Source of the DNA: Pelosinus sp. UFO1
GTDB lineage: Bacteria; Bacillota; Negativicutes; DSM-13327
Direction of reading: 5' to 3'
Assembly (NCBI RefSeq): GCF_000725345.1
Contig: NZ_CP008852.1
Span: 3,278,001 to 3,342,000 of the forward strand
Length of the DNA: 64,000 bases
A program made the translations under genes and the position numbers. The notes beneath the pieces were generated by a model that did no database searches, was not told where the DNA came from, and saw nothing but the letters and a program-made list of their open reading frames with translations. Numbering within the stretch: the stretch's first letter is position 1; every line of letters begins with the position of its first letter. Positions 8,588 through 17,486 of this stretch are shown in pieces.

Positions 8588-9778
8588 TTACTTATTTTCA
8601 AGAGTAAAGATACTAATTTCAGGTGGACAACCCAGGCGAAAAGGGATCCACTGACCAGCTCCAGTATTAACATAACCATAAGTATCGTTTTCCTGATAAA
8701 GCCCACGCATATAATAATAGCTAACTGGCAACAAAGAATGACCTAAGAAATTGACTTGACCTCCATGGGTATGCCCCGACAAGGTAAGAGGAATTTTTGC
8801 TGCAAAGCCCTCAAAAAGAAAGTCTGGATGATGTGCCAATAACACTCTAAAAGCTCCATTTGGTATATTTTCGACCGCTTTTTTCATAAACTGTTGACGT
8901 ATAGCATCTTTTTCTGACACATTTTGAGGCCAAGGATAATCGACACCCAACAAATAGAAAGTAGATGTTCCTACGGTTATAGGTATATTACTATTTTGTA
9001 GTACATGAATCTTACTTTTTCCTAGCTCCACTCGAATCCGGTTTATGTCTCGAAAATATTCATGATTGCCCCAGCAAAAATAAATGCCGTAAGGTATAAG
9101 GGCGTCCATCTGATTGAATTTTTCAACGGCCGGGACAAGTAAGCTCAAATCATCAATTAAATCCCCTGTAATCACTACCATATCTGGTTTTTCTTGGATC
9201 ACCAAATGAATGACTTCATCTAATCGATCTAATGTAAAAAAGGGACCTAAATGAGTATCACTAATTTGTGCAATTTTAAATCCTTTTAGGTCCTGATCAA
9301 GTCCAGGAAAGGATAAGGGAAAATGACGGACCACCATCTCTTTTTCCGCCGAATATACGCCTGCCCCACTTACTCCTAAGGCTAATACAGGAGCAGCATA
9401 TAGTATACTTTGTATAAAGGTTCGGCGACTAGTATCCGCCACTCCCTTATTGTCTTTGCTTATTTCATTACTATGTACTCTATGCAGTATTTTTCGCAGA
9501 GCAAATAAAATAGGGAAAAATAATAGTAACAGAATTTGGCCTATGACCCAAACAAAGGAAAGGTCTACTAGGGGTATGATCCGTTCATAATAAAATGCAG
9601 TGTCTGGACGAAGTAGCCAGCTAGCGCCAACTAATGACCAGGATACTGCTGTCATTAGCCAATATATAATACCACTTATATAACTCTTCCAAGTAGGAAA
9701 CCACTTCACTAGTAATCGCCAATTTCCATAGGATATTATCAATATCAGCAGCATCAAGATAGGTTGTATTGTTCGCAT
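8588..9778 (-). CDS. Membrane-anchored calcineurin-like metallophosphoesterase
   Basis: A 396-residue protein of the YkuE/YaeI-type family. The first ~95 residues form three to four hydrophobic helices, then a basic RR-containing segment and another hydrophobic stretch near residue 130. The catalytic domain has all the metal motifs in order: ISDTHLG, GDLIDD, WGNHEYF, LLAHHPD and SGHTHGGQ. E. coli YaeI and B. subtilis YkuE act on UDP-diacylglucosamine or related envelope substrates, so an envelope phosphoesterase role is reasonable. The start has GGAGG five bases before an ATG. It appears to be a single-gene unit. Confidence 0.85.
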   Translation of the reverse strand: MRTIQPILMLLILIISYGNWRLLVKWFPTWKSYISGIIYWLMTAVSWSLVGASWLLRPDTAFYYERIIPLVDLSFVWVIGQILLLLFFPILFALRKILHRVHSNEISKDNKGVADTSRRTFIQSILYAAPVLALGVSGAGVYSAEKEMVVRHFPLSFPGLDQDLKGFKIAQISDTHLGPFFTLDRLDEVIHLVIQEKPDMVVITGDLIDDLSLLVPAVEKFNQMDALIPYGIYFCWGNHEYFRDINRIRVELGKSKIHVLQNSNIPITVGTSTFYLLGVDYPWPQNVSEKDAIRQQFMKKAVENIPNGAFRVLLAHHPDFLFEGFAAKIPLTLSGHTHGGQVNFLGHSLLPVSYYYMRGLYQENDTYGYVNTGAGQWIPFRLGCPPEISIFTLENK

Positions 9779-9896
9779 TCATTATCCTCCAATTGCCCTT
9801 TCTATCTTATCATTATAATTTGCTAAAATGTAACCATGACTATTCATTCTCCATCTAGTCCATTATTTCCTAGTTACTTTTTTCTGTATTAATAAA

Positions 9897-9933
9897 GGAC
9901 CTTATCAGCCGATCATAACGGTTGATAAGGTCC
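9897..9933 (-). terminator. Stem-loop downstream of araD
   Basis: GGACCTTATCA (9897-9907) pairs perfectly with TGATAAGGTCC (9923-9933). On the minus strand it follows the araD 3' repeat and precedes the metallophosphoesterase gene. The minus-strand tail is TTTATTAAT, a modest U tract. It probably ends the araD transcript. Confidence 0.6.
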
Positions 9934-9939
9934 CTTGTG

Positions 9940-10045
9940 ATTTTTTTACGGAATCAAAAAGTATAACACTTTCTGGTTCCAAGTAAGAACGACTAAAGCT
10001 TCTGCCTGCGTCCGAGGACTTGGCACAAGCTAAGTCTTTTCTTAT
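9940..10045 (-). repeat. Two-hairpin intergenic repeat, copy 2 (3' end of araD)
   Basis: Near-identical to 581-687: the same T7 run, the same GGAATCA...GGTTCC hairpin and the same GACTTGGC hairpin, here with one change (GCTAAGTC). The repeat runs over the araD stop codon (10042-10044), so the last base triplet of araD is supplied by the element. Both copies have the same orientation relative to the upstream gene. Confidence 0.75.
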
Positions 10046-10734
10046 CTTTTTTGTCCATAGTAAGCGTCACTGCCATGTTTCCGCAAGAAATGTTTATCTA
10101 ATAATACAGAATCAATGCTTTTATCATCTTCTTTCAACTGTGATGTATGAAGAGCCATCTTGGCAACCTCTTCTAATACGGTAGCATGATATACTGCTTC
10201 ATGAGCATCTTTCCCCCAAGAAAAAGGCCCATGATTGGCAACCAAAACACTAGGAACATGTCTAACCTCTTTATTGGTAAAGGATTCTACTATTACATTG
10301 CCTGTTTCTTCTTCATAATTTCCTTGTATTTCTTCTTCTCTCAAAGTTCGTGTACAGGGTACATCACCATAAAAATAATCCGCATGTGTAGTTCCAAAGG
10401 CGGGGATGGATTTTGCAGCTTGTGCCCATATGGTGGCATAGGTTGAGTGAGTATGAACAACTCCACCAATTGTTAGAAAGTTACGGTACAAAACCAAATG
10501 AGTCGGTGTATCTGACGAAGGTCTAAGGTCTCCTTCTACTTGGTTTCCAAATAAATCGACAACTACCATGTCTTGGGGACCCATTTTATCATAATCTACG
10601 CCGCTCGGTTTAATAACAACCAAGCCTTTTTCTCTGTCAATTCCACTTGCGTTCCCCCAAGTATATAACACGAGTCCATTTTTCTGCAGTTCTAAATTGG
10701 CTTCTAAAACTGTCTTTTTTAACTCTTTTAACAA
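10042..10734 (-). CDS. araD: L-ribulose-5-phosphate 4-epimerase
   Basis: A 230-residue class II aldolase-family epimerase, zinc-dependent, which converts L-ribulose 5-phosphate to D-xylulose 5-phosphate at the end of L-arabinose catabolism. Typical strings are [32 protein letters not shown], the metal site [14 protein letters not shown] and [20 protein letters not shown]. The open frame extends to a TTG at 10755, but AAGGGGG lies 8 bases before a second TTG at 10734, giving the usual 230-231 residue length. It is the last gene of the ytfQRT-yjfF operon. No araA or araB is in the window. Its stop codon lies inside the two-hairpin repeat. Confidence 0.92.
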   Translation of the reverse strand: MLKELKKTVLEANLELQKNGLVLYTWGNASGIDREKGLVVIKPSGVDYDKMGPQDMVVVDLFGNQVEGDLRPSSDTPTHLVLYRNFLTIGGVVHTHSTYATIWAQAAKSIPAFGTTHADYFYGDVPCTRTLREEEIQGNYEEETGNVIVESFTNKEVRHVPSVLVANHGPFSWGKDAHEAVYHATVLEEVAKMALHTSQLKEDDKSIDSVLLDKHFLRKHGSDAYYGQKR

Positions 10735-10784
10735 TGTAATTTCCCCCTTCTTCAACGACGGTATTTACGACATCTCAGATTCTA

Positions 10785-11768
10785 TTATGCAATTGCTTTG
10801 GTACGCTCTTTCCTTGCAATAATAATTCTCTGCAATACGATAAATATACACAATAGAAATGCAATCGCAATCTTAGTCCACCAAGAACTTAACGTACCTT
10901 GGAACATAATGAGAGTTTGTATGACTCCTTGAATTAAGACTCCAAAGACAGTTCCTGTCACAAAACCTACTCCACCCGTCAAGGGTGTTCCACCAATTAC
11001 TGCCGATGCAATGGCATCCATCTCTAAACCAACAGCATGTAATCCATAACCAGAAAGCATATAGAAACTAAATACAATCCCAGCCAAGGCGGAACAAAAT
11101 CCATTAAAAGCATATACTAATACTTTTGTTCTCCCGACTGGCAACCCCATTAACATAGCGGATTGGGCATTGCCACCAATTGCATAAACAGTACGTCCGA
11201 ACTTAGTGTAGTTAATAAGATACAATGCTGCTAAGACTAAGACTCCAGCAATAAGTACACTAATTGAAATAAAGGTCTCAAAAGGCAAGGGAATTCGATA
11301 CGTAGCAACTTGCTGATAAAAGGGATCCGTAATCATAATGGTATCAATACTTATGACATAACATAGTCCTCTAGCTAAGAACATCCCTGCAAGGGTGACA
11401 ATAAAAGGCTGTATATTGAAAAAGTGAATAAAACTACCTTGTGCCAAGCCAAAAAGAGAGCCCATAAGTAGCATTGCAGGAATCACTATAAAGGGACTCC
11501 AATGCTGCATTTCAAGTAAATAAGCTGACAACATACATACTAATGCGATCACCGAACCGATGGAAATGTCAATGCCGCCAATAATCAGAACAAAGGTCAT
11601 CCCAATCGAAGTAATAATTAAAAAGGCATTATCAATTAGCATATTTAATAACACTTGCGCTGAAAAGAAACCAGTATAAAGACCTGATCCTACAGCAAAT
11701 AATGCAATAAATAGGAAAATTGTAATAAATAGGTTAATGTACTTATAACTTAGCTGTATTCTTTTCAT
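10785..11768 (-). CDS. yjfF: Sugar ABC transporter permease, YjfF type
   Basis: A ~327-residue inner-membrane permease of the RbsC-like family (BPD_transp_2) with about 8-10 hydrophobic helices. GIDISIGSVIALV and the EAA-like region GLEMDAIASAVIGGTPLTGG are typical. Sequence and gene order match YjfF of the E. coli galactofuranose importer YtfQRT-YjfF. I chose the ATG at 11768 behind AAGGGGGG; it overlaps the upstream permease gene by 26 bases, implying translational coupling. It forms a heterodimeric channel with the 11743-12819 product. Confidence 0.85.
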   Translation of the reverse strand: MKRIQLSYKYINLFITIFLFIALFAVGSGLYTGFFSAQVLLNMLIDNAFLIITSIGMTFVLIIGGIDISIGSVIALVCMLSAYLLEMQHWSPFIVIPAMLLMGSLFGLAQGSFIHFFNIQPFIVTLAGMFLARGLCYVISIDTIMITDPFYQQVATYRIPLPFETFISISVLIAGVLVLAALYLINYTKFGRTVYAIGGNAQSAMLMGLPVGRTKVLVYAFNGFCSALAGIVFSFYMLSGYGLHAVGLEMDAIASAVIGGTPLTGGVGFVTGTVFGVLIQGVIQTLIMFQGTLSSWWTKIAIAFLLCIFIVLQRIIIARKERTKAIA

Positions 11769-12819
11769 CTGAAATCCCCCCTTTATGAGCCCACTTAGCA
11801 AATACAATTTTTCGAAAATTCGCGGATTGCAGCAGACAAATCAAAATTACAACAACGGACTTAACAACAAGGGTAATTTCCGGGGGCACACCAATGGCAT
11901 AAATTGTAGTCGTTATACTTTGAATAACCAAGGCTCCAATTAGACTGCCTACTAAAGAAAACCGACCACCATCTAAAGAATTTCCGCCTAGAGAAACTGC
12001 CAATATTGCATCGAGTTCAATAAAGAGGCCCGCGTTATTCCCATCTGCTGAGCTTACATTCGAACAAATGATCAGCCCTGCTATACCTGCACATAGGCCA
12101 GAAAAAGCATATACGGAAAAGATATATTTACTAACACTAATCCCAGCAAATTTACTAGCTACAGGATTAATGCCAATCGACTCAATAAACATCCCAAGAG
12201 CTGTTTTGCGCACTGCATATAAGGTAACAGCAAAAACTACTGCGACAATAAACAGAGAAAAAGGTAATCCTAATAGATAACCAGTACCAATGTATTGAAA
12301 AGGTTTATAATAGATGGTAATAATTTGTCCTTGGGTAATTAGCTGAGCAATTCCACGACCAGCCACAAGTAATATTAACGTCGCAACAATAGGTTGGATT
12401 CCCACTCTAGAGATTAATAATCCATTCCACATCCCAAGTAAAGTAGTTGCCAGCAGTGCCACAAGTATAGCTACTGGCATAGGCACTAAGGTTACTAACT
12501 TTTGTACGCCATCCACATACTCTAATTTACCACCAATCAAAGAGGCCGCTACCGCTCCTGAAATAGCAATCACTGATCCTACTGATATATCAATTCCCTT
12601 TGTCGCAATAACTAATGTCATGCCAATGGCTAAAAGCATAAGAGGGGTAGCACGATTGAGGATATCAATCGTAACGCCATAAAGATGACCATCTTTAATT
12701 TCGATCGAAAAAAAATCTTTCGTAAAAAAGAGATTAAACAATAAGACTATACATAACGCGGCTAAAGGCCAGCACAGTTGAGAGCTTTTTAGTCGATTCC
12801 ATATATTTTTTATATCCAT
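11743..12819 (-). CDS. ytfT: Sugar ABC transporter permease, YtfT type
   Basis: A 358-residue RbsC-like permease, partner of YjfF. It begins with a short cytosolic segment followed by a hydrophobic helix, then the conserved KGIDISVGSVIAISGAVAAS block and the C-terminal ELDAILAVSLGGNSLDGGR motif. It starts 3 bases after the ATPase stop codon with only a weak ribosome site (GGGTG), which suggests coupling to the ATPase gene. Substrate by homology is a furanose sugar (galactofuranose or arabinose). Confidence 0.85.
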   Translation of the reverse strand: MDIKNIWNRLKSSQLCWPLAALCIVLLFNLFFTKDFFSIEIKDGHLYGVTIDILNRATPLMLLAIGMTLVIATKGIDISVGSVIAISGAVAASLIGGKLEYVDGVQKLVTLVPMPVAILVALLATTLLGMWNGLLISRVGIQPIVATLILLVAGRGIAQLITQGQIITIYYKPFQYIGTGYLLGLPFSLFIVAVVFAVTLYAVRKTALGMFIESIGINPVASKFAGISVSKYIFSVYAFSGLCAGIAGLIICSNVSSADGNNAGLFIELDAILAVSLGGNSLDGGRFSLVGSLIGALVIQSITTTIYAIGVPPEITLVVKSVVVILICLLQSANFRKIVFAKWAHKGGISDEKNTAKL

Positions 12820-12822
12820 CTG

Positions 12823-14331
12823 CTACACCCCTGCTATCGTCTGCATAATAAATTTTTCTTCAATTTCTTCACCAGAGATCTCCGCTATTTTTACTCTATC
12901 TCGTAAAACCGCCATACGATTGGAGCATCTCACTGATTCATCTAGCTCTGATGAAATAAAGATTACTGACATTCCTTCCGTTGCAAGAGACAGTATGAGT
13001 TTTTGAATTTCAACTTTAGCACCGATATCAATGCCGCGGGTAGGTTCATCTAATATAAGTAATGTTGGTTCTGTCAGTAACCATCTAGCTAATATTACTT
13101 TCTGTTGATTGCCACCACTCAAATTCTTGATTAATTGCTCCGGCCCAGAGGTTTTAATATTTAATAATTTAATATATCGATCCGCAATTTCTTCTTGTTT
13201 TTTCTTCGTAATATACTTCATCCAGCCTTTTTTTGCTTGCAACGCAAGGATAATATTCTCTCTAACCGTAAGATTATCAATGATACCTTCTGTTTTTCTA
13301 TTTTCCGAACAATATGCCAGACCATGTTGAATTGCATCAACTGGAGTATTGATCTTGGCTATTTTCCCATTAATTTCAATTTTACCGCAATCGGCTTTAT
13401 CAATACCAAAAATAGTACGGGCAACCTCTGTCCTCCCTGATCCTAACAATCCCACTAGGCCAAGAACTTCCCCTTTATTCACATAAAGATCGAAAGGATT
13501 AATTGAACCCTTATGCCCAAGGCCATGTGCCTTTAAAAAGGCTAGACTACTATCTTGACGAACATTGCCTTCTGTTTTTTTACAAGTATTTTCAAGTTCA
13601 TCAAACGCTTTGCCAATCATTTTTGCAATTAATTGAACACGAGGTAATTCCGTTGTTTTATAAGAACCGACTAGTTCCCCATTACGCAATATAGTAATAC
13701 GATCCGATACAGCATATACTTGCTCAATAAAGTGGGTAATAAATATAATACCCATACCTTCTTCTTTCAGTTTACGGATAAGATCAAAAAGTTGCCCTAC
13801 TTCCTTCGCATCTAAACTAGAAGTTGGTTCATCTAAGATGAGAACTTTTGCCGATATATCAAGGGCTCTGGCGATAGCAACCATTTGTTGTATGGCCACT
13901 GAATATCGTTCTAAGGGTTGCGTGACATCAATATGAAGCCCCATCTTCGCCAGTAAAACTTCTGAACGACTATGAATCTCCTTCCAATTAATCCTACCAA
14001 AATGTAAGGGTTCCCGCCCAATAAAAATATTTTCCGCGACAGACAAATTCGGGCAAAGATTCACTTCTTGATATACGGTGCTAATCCCTAATTGTTGTGC
14101 ATGATGAGGAGAACTTGGCTTGATTGGGTTATCCCCTAAAAAGATATGACCACCATCTAATATTTCAACACCTGTCAACACTTTTATTAAGGTAGATTTA
14201 CCTGCACCGTTTTCTCCCATTAAGCAGTGGATTTCTCCCGCTTTTAAGTCAAAATCTACATTAGTAAGTGCTTTAACCCCTGGAAAAACCTTGCATATAC
14301 CTTGCGCCTTTAATAATGTCATTTTATCCAT
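12823..14331 (-). CDS. ytfR: Sugar ABC transporter ATPase, YtfR type
   Basis: A ~502-residue cytosolic protein with two tandem ATPase domains, as usual for RbsA/MglA/YtfR. The first half has Walker A GENGAGKST and Walker B LILDEPT with a degenerate signature (SVAIQQMVAIARAL). The second half has a degenerate Walker A (GLLGSGRTE), an intact signature LSGGNQQK and LILDEPTRGID. The ATG at 14331 behind GGAGGTG was chosen over an upstream start. A hairpin with a T run separates it from the ytfQ-like gene and may lower its expression relative to the binding protein. Confidence 0.88.
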   Translation of the reverse strand: MDKMTLLKAQGICKVFPGVKALTNVDFDLKAGEIHCLMGENGAGKSTLIKVLTGVEILDGGHIFLGDNPIKPSSPHHAQQLGISTVYQEVNLCPNLSVAENIFIGREPLHFGRINWKEIHSRSEVLLAKMGLHIDVTQPLERYSVAIQQMVAIARALDISAKVLILDEPTSSLDAKEVGQLFDLIRKLKEEGMGIIFITHFIEQVYAVSDRITILRNGELVGSYKTTELPRVQLIAKMIGKAFDELENTCKKTEGNVRQDSSLAFLKAHGLGHKGSINPFDLYVNKGEVLGLVGLLGSGRTEVARTIFGIDKADCGKIEINGKIAKINTPVDAIQHGLAYCSENRKTEGIIDNLTVRENIILALQAKKGWMKYITKKKQEEIADRYIKLLNIKTSGPEQLIKNLSGGNQQKVILARWLLTEPTLLILDEPTRGIDIGAKVEIQKLILSLATEGMSVIFISSELDESVRCSNRMAVLRDRVKIAEISGEEIEEKFIMQTIAGV

Positions 14332-14371
14332 ACTTGCTTGTTCACCTCCATAGCAAATCACTCCTTACAGT

Positions 14372-14459
14372 GGTAAAAAAAATAATCCACTCCATTAGGG
14401 GCCATCTCTAGCAGACAACCCCTAAATGTTTCTATCTTACATAGAACTCTGGGTGGATG
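14372..14459 (-). terminator. Terminator-like hairpin between binding-protein and ATPase genes
   Basis: On the minus strand an outer stem ATCCAC/GTGGAT and an inner TTAGGGG/CCCCTAA stem are followed directly by TATTTTTTTT (plus-strand A run at 14374-14381). It lies within the operon, just before ytfR. A leaky terminator here would give more binding protein than ATPase and permeases, a common pattern in sugar ABC operons. Confidence 0.55.
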
Positions 14460-14481
14460 AGGAAGGTATCACATTATGATT

Positions 14482-15492
14482 TTAATATTTACGATTTGGT
14501 AATTCCTTTGCAGCTACTTCTGCAGGGAATACACCTTCTTTTGTCACAATGCGTTTATCAATCGTCTTTCCTGCTACAAGATCTTTAGCAGCTGCCATTA
14601 ATTGATCACCAAGTAATGGACTGCACTCAATACTGGCATTTAATTTTCCAGCTATCATTGCTTCAAAAGCACCTTTTACACCATCTATTGAAACAATAAT
14701 AATATCTTTACCAGGTTTCAAGCCAGCTTCTTCAATGGCTTGGATTGCGCCAATTGCCATATCATCATTATGAGCATAAAGAACATCAATTTTTTGTCCA
14801 TCAGCCTTAGCTGATTTTAAGAAGGATTCCATAACTTCTTTGCCTTTTGCACGAGTGAAATCACCAGTTTGAGATTTAATAATTTTATAATTTGCATTTT
14901 GTTTTAAAACTTCTTCAAATCCAGTTTTACGATCAATAGCAGGTGCAGAACCTACTGTTCCTTGAAGCTCAACAATATTAACAGGTTCTTTATCTTTTTT
15001 CATGAAATCAACTAGCCATTTACCAGCTCTACGGCCTTCTTCCACAAAGTCAGAACCCATGAAGGTAACATAATAGTCTTCTGCTTTACCGTTACTCATC
15101 TTAATGGAGCGATCTGTCAAGATAACAGGTATTTTAGCTGTTTTTGCTTCTTGTAATACTGCATCCCAGCCTGTTTCAACAACAGGTGAGAAAGCGATTA
15201 CATCGACTTTTTGTTGTATAAATGAACGTATTGCTTTTATTTGATTTTCTTGTTTTTGTTGCGCATCTGAAAATTTAAGGTCAATCCCAGCTGCTTGTGC
15301 TGAGGCTTTTATCGATTCAGTATTTGCTGTACGCCACTCACTTTCCGCACCAATTTGAGAGAAACCTAGGACAATTTTTTTGTCTGCAGGCTTAGCAGCT
15401 GTTTCCTGCTTGGCACTACCTCCACAACCTGCAAGTGTTAACATCATAATACCTACACTCAAAGCGACTGTGATCTTTTTCCACTTTGACAT
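14482..15492 (-). CDS. ytfQ: Sugar ABC transporter substrate-binding lipoprotein, YtfQ type
   Basis: A 336-residue exported binding protein (peripheral-binding-protein-like I fold). The N-terminus is a lipoprotein signal ending LTLAGC, so Cys23 is the likely lipidated residue. Residues ~40-330 form the two-lobed domain, with GFSQIGAESEWRTANTES, NDDMAIGAIQAIEEAG and the YtfQ-like C-terminus VTKEGVFPAEVAAKELPNRKY (the last residues end in NRKY). It is the first gene of the transporter block and resembles the second half of the fused double-binding lipoprotein immediately upstream. Homology points to galactofuranose or arabinose. Confidence 0.88.
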   Translation of the reverse strand: MSKWKKITVALSVGIMMLTLAGCGGSAKQETAAKPADKKIVLGFSQIGAESEWRTANTESIKASAQAAGIDLKFSDAQQKQENQIKAIRSFIQQKVDVIAFSPVVETGWDAVLQEAKTAKIPVILTDRSIKMSNGKAEDYYVTFMGSDFVEEGRRAGKWLVDFMKKDKEPVNIVELQGTVGSAPAIDRKTGFEEVLKQNANYKIIKSQTGDFTRAKGKEVMESFLKSAKADGQKIDVLYAHNDDMAIGAIQAIEEAGLKPGKDIIIVSIDGVKGAFEAMIAGKLNASIECSPLLGDQLMAAAKDLVAGKTIDKRIVTKEGVFPAEVAAKELPNRKY

Positions 15493-15538
15493 TACCCTTA
15501 CCCCTCCCTATTTCTTTTAGAATCGTTCTACTGTTTCT

Positions 15539-15590
15539 ATTATAGGACGAGGGATTTTCAGTGTATTTAGAATAATCAGTAATTTTTTAT
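15539..15590 (-). promoter_or_regulatory. Candidate activator-dependent promoter of the ytfQRT-yjfF-araD operon
   Basis: On the minus strand a perfect TATAAT (15544 down to 15539) lies about 50 bases before the ytfQ start. No TTGACA-like -35 is seen at 16-18 bases. Upstream there are two direct ACTGAWWAT half-repeats 18 bases apart. This fits activation by the AraC-type response regulator encoded nearby, but it is only a reading of the sequence. Confidence 0.4.
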
Positions 15591-15615
15591 ATTTTTCCGT
15601 ACTGTTTACCAAATT

Positions 15616-17481
15616 TTAATATTTGCGATTCACATGATCCTTCCTTGCAGTTTCAGCTGGGAATACACCTTCTGAAGTTATAATTCTCATAGGTAATTGC
15701 CTACCCATCATCAAAGTTTTAACGGCTTGCATCAGCTGTGGACCAAGCAGGGGGGTACATTCGACAGTACAGTTAAGTTTACCAGCAAGCATTGCTTTAA
15801 AAGCAGCTTCTGTTGCATCCACAGAAACAATTAAAATATCCTTTCCTGGACGTAAACCATATTCCTCAATCGCTTTAATAGCCCCTAAAGCCATATCATC
15901 ATTATGGGCATATACCACATCAATCTTATTTCCATAGAGAGCTAAGGCTGATTTCATAATTTCTTGTCCGCCAGCCTCCGTAAAATCTCCAGATGCGGAG
16001 TAAATCACTCTATTTTCAGGATAATTACTAATAATTTCAGCAAAACCTTTTTTTCGATCTAGTGCTGGCGCTGAGTCAAAGGTTCCTTCAATTTCAACAA
16101 TGTTCTGCTGCTGGGTATCTTTCTTTTGTCCAACAAGCCACCTTGCGGCTCTACGCCCTTCTTCCACAAAGTCACTGCCAATAAAGCTGGCATACAAGGA
16201 AGCATCGTTTGATTTAATAGCCCTGTCCGATAAAACAACGGGAATTCCTGCTGCTTTAGCCTCTTCTAGCACCTCGGTCCACCCTGATTCAATGACAGGG
16301 GAAAAGGCAATCACATCAACGCCTTGCGCAATAAAGGAACGGATATCTCTAATCTGAGTCTCCTGCCGTTGATCGCCCTCCAAAAATATAAGCTCAATAT
16401 CTGCTTCACGGGCTGCCGTCTTAATCGATTGGGAATTTGCTCTTCGCCAGTCACTCTCTGCACCAAGTTGAGAAAACCCTAATACAATTCTCCGGTTGCT
16501 AGTAGGATTATTTTTTTTAACTTCATTCGTAGACTTTACATATTCTAAAACGTTGGCTAGAGTGATTTTATTACTGCGTGGAATAATCTTCTTTGGTAAA
16601 CCTTTTTCATGGTTTAAGATGTCAAGGGCGTACTGAATGGCTTCTCGTCCCCCTGTCAAGCAGGTAAATGTGCCTTGTAAAACGCCATCTTCTACTAACT
16701 GCAATCCCCCATTAGGACCAGAAAAGCCATCAATACCGACAAATTTTATACCGGTAAGCCCTTTCTTTTTCGCTGCCTTATATGCTCCTAGTGCCATATA
16801 ATCACTATGGGCAAAAACTACATCGATTTTGGGATACTGATCTAGTAATTCAGTCATTTTGTCTTCTGCCTTATCGCGCTGCCAATCGGCAACAATTGTA
16901 TCTATGATACTTATATTTGCGTATTTTCCAATCACTTCACGAAAGCCAGCACTTCTTTCTTGCAAAGAAGGTACCCCAGATGGACCTTGAATCTCTACCA
17001 CATTTCCGCCTGTTTTGTTAAGAAGTTCGCTAATATATTTACCTGCTTCTCTACCAATGGATTTATTATCTGGTCCAATATACAAAGTATAATCATAGCC
17101 TTCTACCGCCCGGTCTAAGACAATAACGGGAATTTTTTTATAAGCCTGGGCAACTACGGGCGTTAACGCAACTGAATCATTTGGAGAGATAATTAATAAA
17201 TCGATACCCTGCTGTAATAATTCACCTACATCACGAACCTGTTTTTCACTATTTTGAACTGCATCCGTAAATACAATGCGAACATCGCTATGCTTTGCTG
17301 CTTCTTCTCTTATCTCCTCATTCATAATGATTCTCCACGGCTCAATCAAATTTGCCTGGGATACACCAATAACAAATTTTACTTGATCCTGGGAAACCTG
17401 CCTTTCTTGCCTTTGACATCCCCCAAGCATTGCTATAACGAAAATAAGTAAACTGATTATACAATACTTGCCTCTAACCAA
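15616..17481 (-). CDS. Lipoprotein with two fused sugar-binding domains
   Basis: About 621 residues, twice the usual length for a binding protein. A lipoprotein signal (hydrophobic stretch then MLGGC) is followed by two periplasmic-binding-protein domains: roughly residues 30-320 and 335-620, joined by a short polar linker rich in Lys and Asn. The second domain is a close relative of the downstream ytfQ product, sharing GFSQLGAESDWRRANSQS, AHNDDMALGAIKAIEEYG and the NRKY C-terminus. The first is more distant. GGAGGT lies 7 bases before a TTG at 17481, which I prefer to the GTG or ATG that overlap the response-regulator stop. It sits directly behind the YesM/YesN-like pair, so it may sense sugar for the kinase rather than feed the importer. 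Confidence 0.85.
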   Translation of the reverse strand: MVRGKYCIISLLIFVIAMLGGCQRQERQVSQDQVKFVIGVSQANLIEPWRIIMNEEIREEAAKHSDVRIVFTDAVQNSEKQVRDVGELLQQGIDLLIISPNDSVALTPVVAQAYKKIPVIVLDRAVEGYDYTLYIGPDNKSIGREAGKYISELLNKTGGNVVEIQGPSGVPSLQERSAGFREVIGKYANISIIDTIVADWQRDKAEDKMTELLDQYPKIDVVFAHSDYMALGAYKAAKKKGLTGIKFVGIDGFSGPNGGLQLVEDGVLQGTFTCLTGGREAIQYALDILNHEKGLPKKIIPRSNKITLANVLEYVKSTNEVKKNNPTSNRRIVLGFSQLGAESDWRRANSQSIKTAAREADIELIFLEGDQRQETQIRDIRSFIAQGVDVIAFSPVIESGWTEVLEEAKAAGIPVVLSDRAIKSNDASLYASFIGSDFVEEGRRAARWLVGQKKDTQQQNIVEIEGTFDSAPALDRKKGFAEIISNYPENRVIYSASGDFTEAGGQEIMKSALALYGNKIDVVYAHNDDMALGAIKAIEEYGLRPGKDILIVSVDATEAAFKAMLAGKLNCTVECTPLLGPQLMQAVKTLMMGRQLPMRIITSEGVFPAETARKDHVNRKY

Positions 17482-17486
17482 TTGCA

